A stretch of DNA of 64,000 nucleotides from Gemmatimonadaceae bacterium (lineage in GTDB: Bacteria; Gemmatimonadota; Gemmatimonadetes; Gemmatimonadales; Gemmatimonadaceae): positions 22,633-86,632 of the forward strand of contig JACMPK010000025.1 of assembly GCA_014377535.1 (NCBI GenBank), written 5' to 3'. The notes under the pieces were generated by a model. That model was not told the origin of the DNA. It ran no database searches and saw nothing but the letters and a program-made list of their open reading frames with translations. The position numbers and the translations under genes were made by a program. Positions 62,665-64,000 of this stretch are shown here, one piece after another. Within the stretch, counting starts at the first letter, position 1, and each line of letters opens with the position of its first letter.

Positions 62665-63563
62665 AGGCGCTCCAGCACCCCGCGGACGAGTGCCGTCAGC
62701 TTCGGCTGCGCCTCGTTCGCGGCCGCGACGATTTCATCCAGCGTCGCTTCCTGCAGCGAGTCGGGCAGGCACATGTCGGTGATGATCGAGATCCCGAGCA
62801 CGCGCATGCCGCCGTGCCGCGCGACGATGACTTCCGGTACGGTCGACATGCCGACGACATCAGCGCCGAATCCGCGCAGCATGCGGTACTCGGCCCGCGT
62901 CTCGAGGTTGGGCCCGACGACCGCGACATAAACGCCCTCGCGGAGGGTGATGCCCTGCGCCATCGCGACCTGTCTCGCGATGCTGCGCAGGGGCGCGTCG
63001 TAGGCGACCGACATGTCGGGAAAGCGCGGACCCAGTGACGGATCATTCGGCCCGACGAGCGGATTGTCACCGAGCATGTTGATGTGATCCGAGATCAACA
63101 TCAGGTCGCCGCGCTGCCACAACGGATGCATGCCGCCGCAGGCATTGGAGACGACGAGTGTCTCTGCACCGAGCGCACGCAGCACGCGCACGGGGAACGT
63201 CACCTCCTGCAGCGAGTAGCCTTCGTAGCGATGAAAGCGGCCCTGCATCGCGACGACGGTGCGCCCGCCGAGCGTGCCGCAGAGCAGCCGGCCAGCGTGA
63301 CTCTCGACCGTCGAGATCGGGAACCCGGGGATCTCGGCGTAATCGATAGTCGACTCGACAACGATCTGCCCGGCGAGCTGTCCAAGTCCGGTGCCGAGGA
63401 TGATGGCCTCGGTGGGCTTGCGGGCAAAGCGAGACTGGATGACCTGCACCGCGGCGGCAATTCTCTCGACGCTGTGCGGCATGGGCATCTGCATGGGCGC
63501 GCTCTTGCGGAAGGCGCGCATCTCCACCGTGGCATTCAGCGAGGGCGTGCTGCGGTCAGTCAT
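62661..63563 (-). CDS. punA: Purine nucleoside phosphorylase, class I (trimeric type)
   Basis: Phosphorolyses inosine and guanosine (and deoxy forms) to the base and (deoxy)ribose 1-phosphate. 300 residues. Motifs include ILGTGLGQLAG (phosphate loop, about 56-66), MQGRFHRYEGYSLQEV, VVSNACGGMHP, the base-binding VGPNLETRAEYRMLRG and GMSTVPEVIVARHGGMRVL. An N-terminal extension of about 30 residues precedes the domain, so the true start could be one of several Met codons; I keep the ATG at 63563, which overlaps the previous stop (ATGA). The ribose 1-phosphate product fits DeoB encoded elsewhere in the window. Confidence 0.94.
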   Translation of the reverse strand: MTDRSTPSLNATVEMRAFRKSAPMQMPMPHSVERIAAAVQVIQSRFARKPTEAIILGTGLGQLAGQIVVESTIDYAEIPGFPISTVESHAGRLLCGTLGGRTVVAMQGRFHRYEGYSLQEVTFPVRVLRALGAETLVVSNACGGMHPLWQRGDLMLISDHINMLGDNPLVGPNDPSLGPRFPDMSVAYDAPLRSIARQVAMAQGITLREGVYVAVVGPNLETRAEYRMLRGFGADVVGMSTVPEVIVARHGGMRVLGISIITDMCLPDSLQEATLDEIVAAANEAQPKLTALVRGVLERL

Positions 63564-64000
63564 GCGTGTGGCTCCTGCGCTGCACTCTGCGGCACGGTGC
63601 CATCCGTGACGGCGCGAATGATCTCGGGATCTGTGATCGTCTCCCGCGCCGGAATGATGGTATTCACGTATGGCGTCGGGCGCGGGCGGAGTCGGGCACC
63701 CACGGCATCGTCGGCGTCGTGCAGGTACGCATCGACGGACGACGGCATGCTGGGCGCAGCGGTACGCGACGCCTCGACATCCTGCAGGTGCCGCTCGGCG
63801 AGCGCCTTCATCTGGGAGAGATACGACGTACGCGCGCGATTGAGCTGATCGAGATCGTGCGCGATGCGCTTGGCCGTGTTGCGCGAGTCGTCGAGCAGCG
63901 CGCGGGTTTCGGACTTCGCGGCACGCAGCAGCCGCTCGGGCTCGTCGCGCGCGTCGCGCCGCATCTCGTCCCAGCGCACGCGGGCCTCGGAGGGCATCCG
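63560..64000 (-). CDS. DivIVA-like coiled-coil protein, N-terminus cut by window edge
   Basis: At least 147 codons; the frame is still open at the window end, and the Met listed by the track may be internal. The visible part is mostly helix with heptads (RDARDEPERLLRAAKSETRALLDDSRNTAKRIAHDLDQLNRARTSYLSQMKALAERHLQDV). It is followed by a polar tail ending SAAQEPHA. This is the usual C-terminal half of DivIVA-domain proteins, which gather at curved membranes and poles; the diagnostic N-terminal membrane-binding motif would be outside the window. Its stop overlaps punA by four bases. I consider DivIVA likely but not proved. Confidence 0.6.
   Translation of the reverse strand, partial: RMPSEARVRWDEMRRDARDEPERLLRAAKSETRALLDDSRNTAKRIAHDLDQLNRARTSYLSQMKALAERHLQDVEASRTAAPSMPSSVDAYLHDADDAVGARLRPRPTPYVNTIIPARETITDPEIIRAVTDGTVPQSAAQEPHA

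Overview
The window reads as a chromosomal segment of a high-GC, Gram-negative-type bacterium, most likely a member of the Gemmatimonadota. That assignment is inference. It rests on strong GC bias (long spurious ORFs in every frame), outer-membrane and lipoprotein genes, meso-diaminopimelate-type MurE, and the overall style of gene content. No phylogeny could be run. There is no rRNA, CRISPR array, insertion sequence, integrase or phage gene. One tRNA gene (Val, anticodon TAC) is present. Almost every gene lies on the minus strand, and many neighbours overlap by 1 or 4 bases (TGATG, ATGA, GTGA, TTGA), so long co-transcribed, translationally coupled runs are likely.

Layout from left to right (minus-strand transcription runs right to left). 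1-13039 is a metabolic and tRNA-modification run: alr, deoB, cdd, a lipoprotein, an outer-membrane protein, mtaB, miaB, comEC, a small HEHRH protein, fbp and a methylmalonyl-CoA mutase cut by the window edge. 13072-14426 is a plus-strand pair, mazG and a DinB-family gene. asnS (minus) and an orphan HAMP sensor kinase with an overlapping lipoprotein (plus) diverge from about 15.85 kb, where a 9-bp inverted repeat overlaps the asnS promoter.

18044-40712 holds recG and ftsY followed by an almost complete division/cell-wall (dcw) cluster. In transcription order it is rsmH, ftsL, ftsI (with a PASTA domain), murE, murF, mraY, murD, ftsW, murG, murC, ftsQ and ftsA. Tandem terminators and an extended -10 promoter then separate off ftsZ, an M23 peptidase, a VWA-like membrane protein, ftsY and recG. 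mraZ, murB and ddl are not in the cluster.

40862-45140 contains a TPR exported protein, tRNA-Val, a 56-residue membrane protein missed by the ORF track, a gluzincin-type membrane peptidase and another TPR protein. 45235-57548 is the most unusual part. It is a chemosensory locus with cheW, cheY, cheA, cheC and cheD but no receptor, cheR, cheB or flagellar gene in view. It is interleaved with two PATAN (DUF4388)/TPR proteins, a large TPR protein, a TPR-roadblock fusion, a free roadblock protein and a protein made of two tandem DnaA-type AAA+ modules, the second with a Lys-to-Arg Walker A change. I regard this as the best candidate for an undescribed system. Upstream of it lies a housekeeping run: a DivIVA-like coiled-coil protein (cut by the edge), punA, ileS, a DksA/TraR-type zinc finger gene, lspA and rluD.

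Taken together, the window links cell-wall synthesis and division, tRNA charging and modification, nucleoside salvage, and a chemosensory pathway whose output proteins look non-flagellar.
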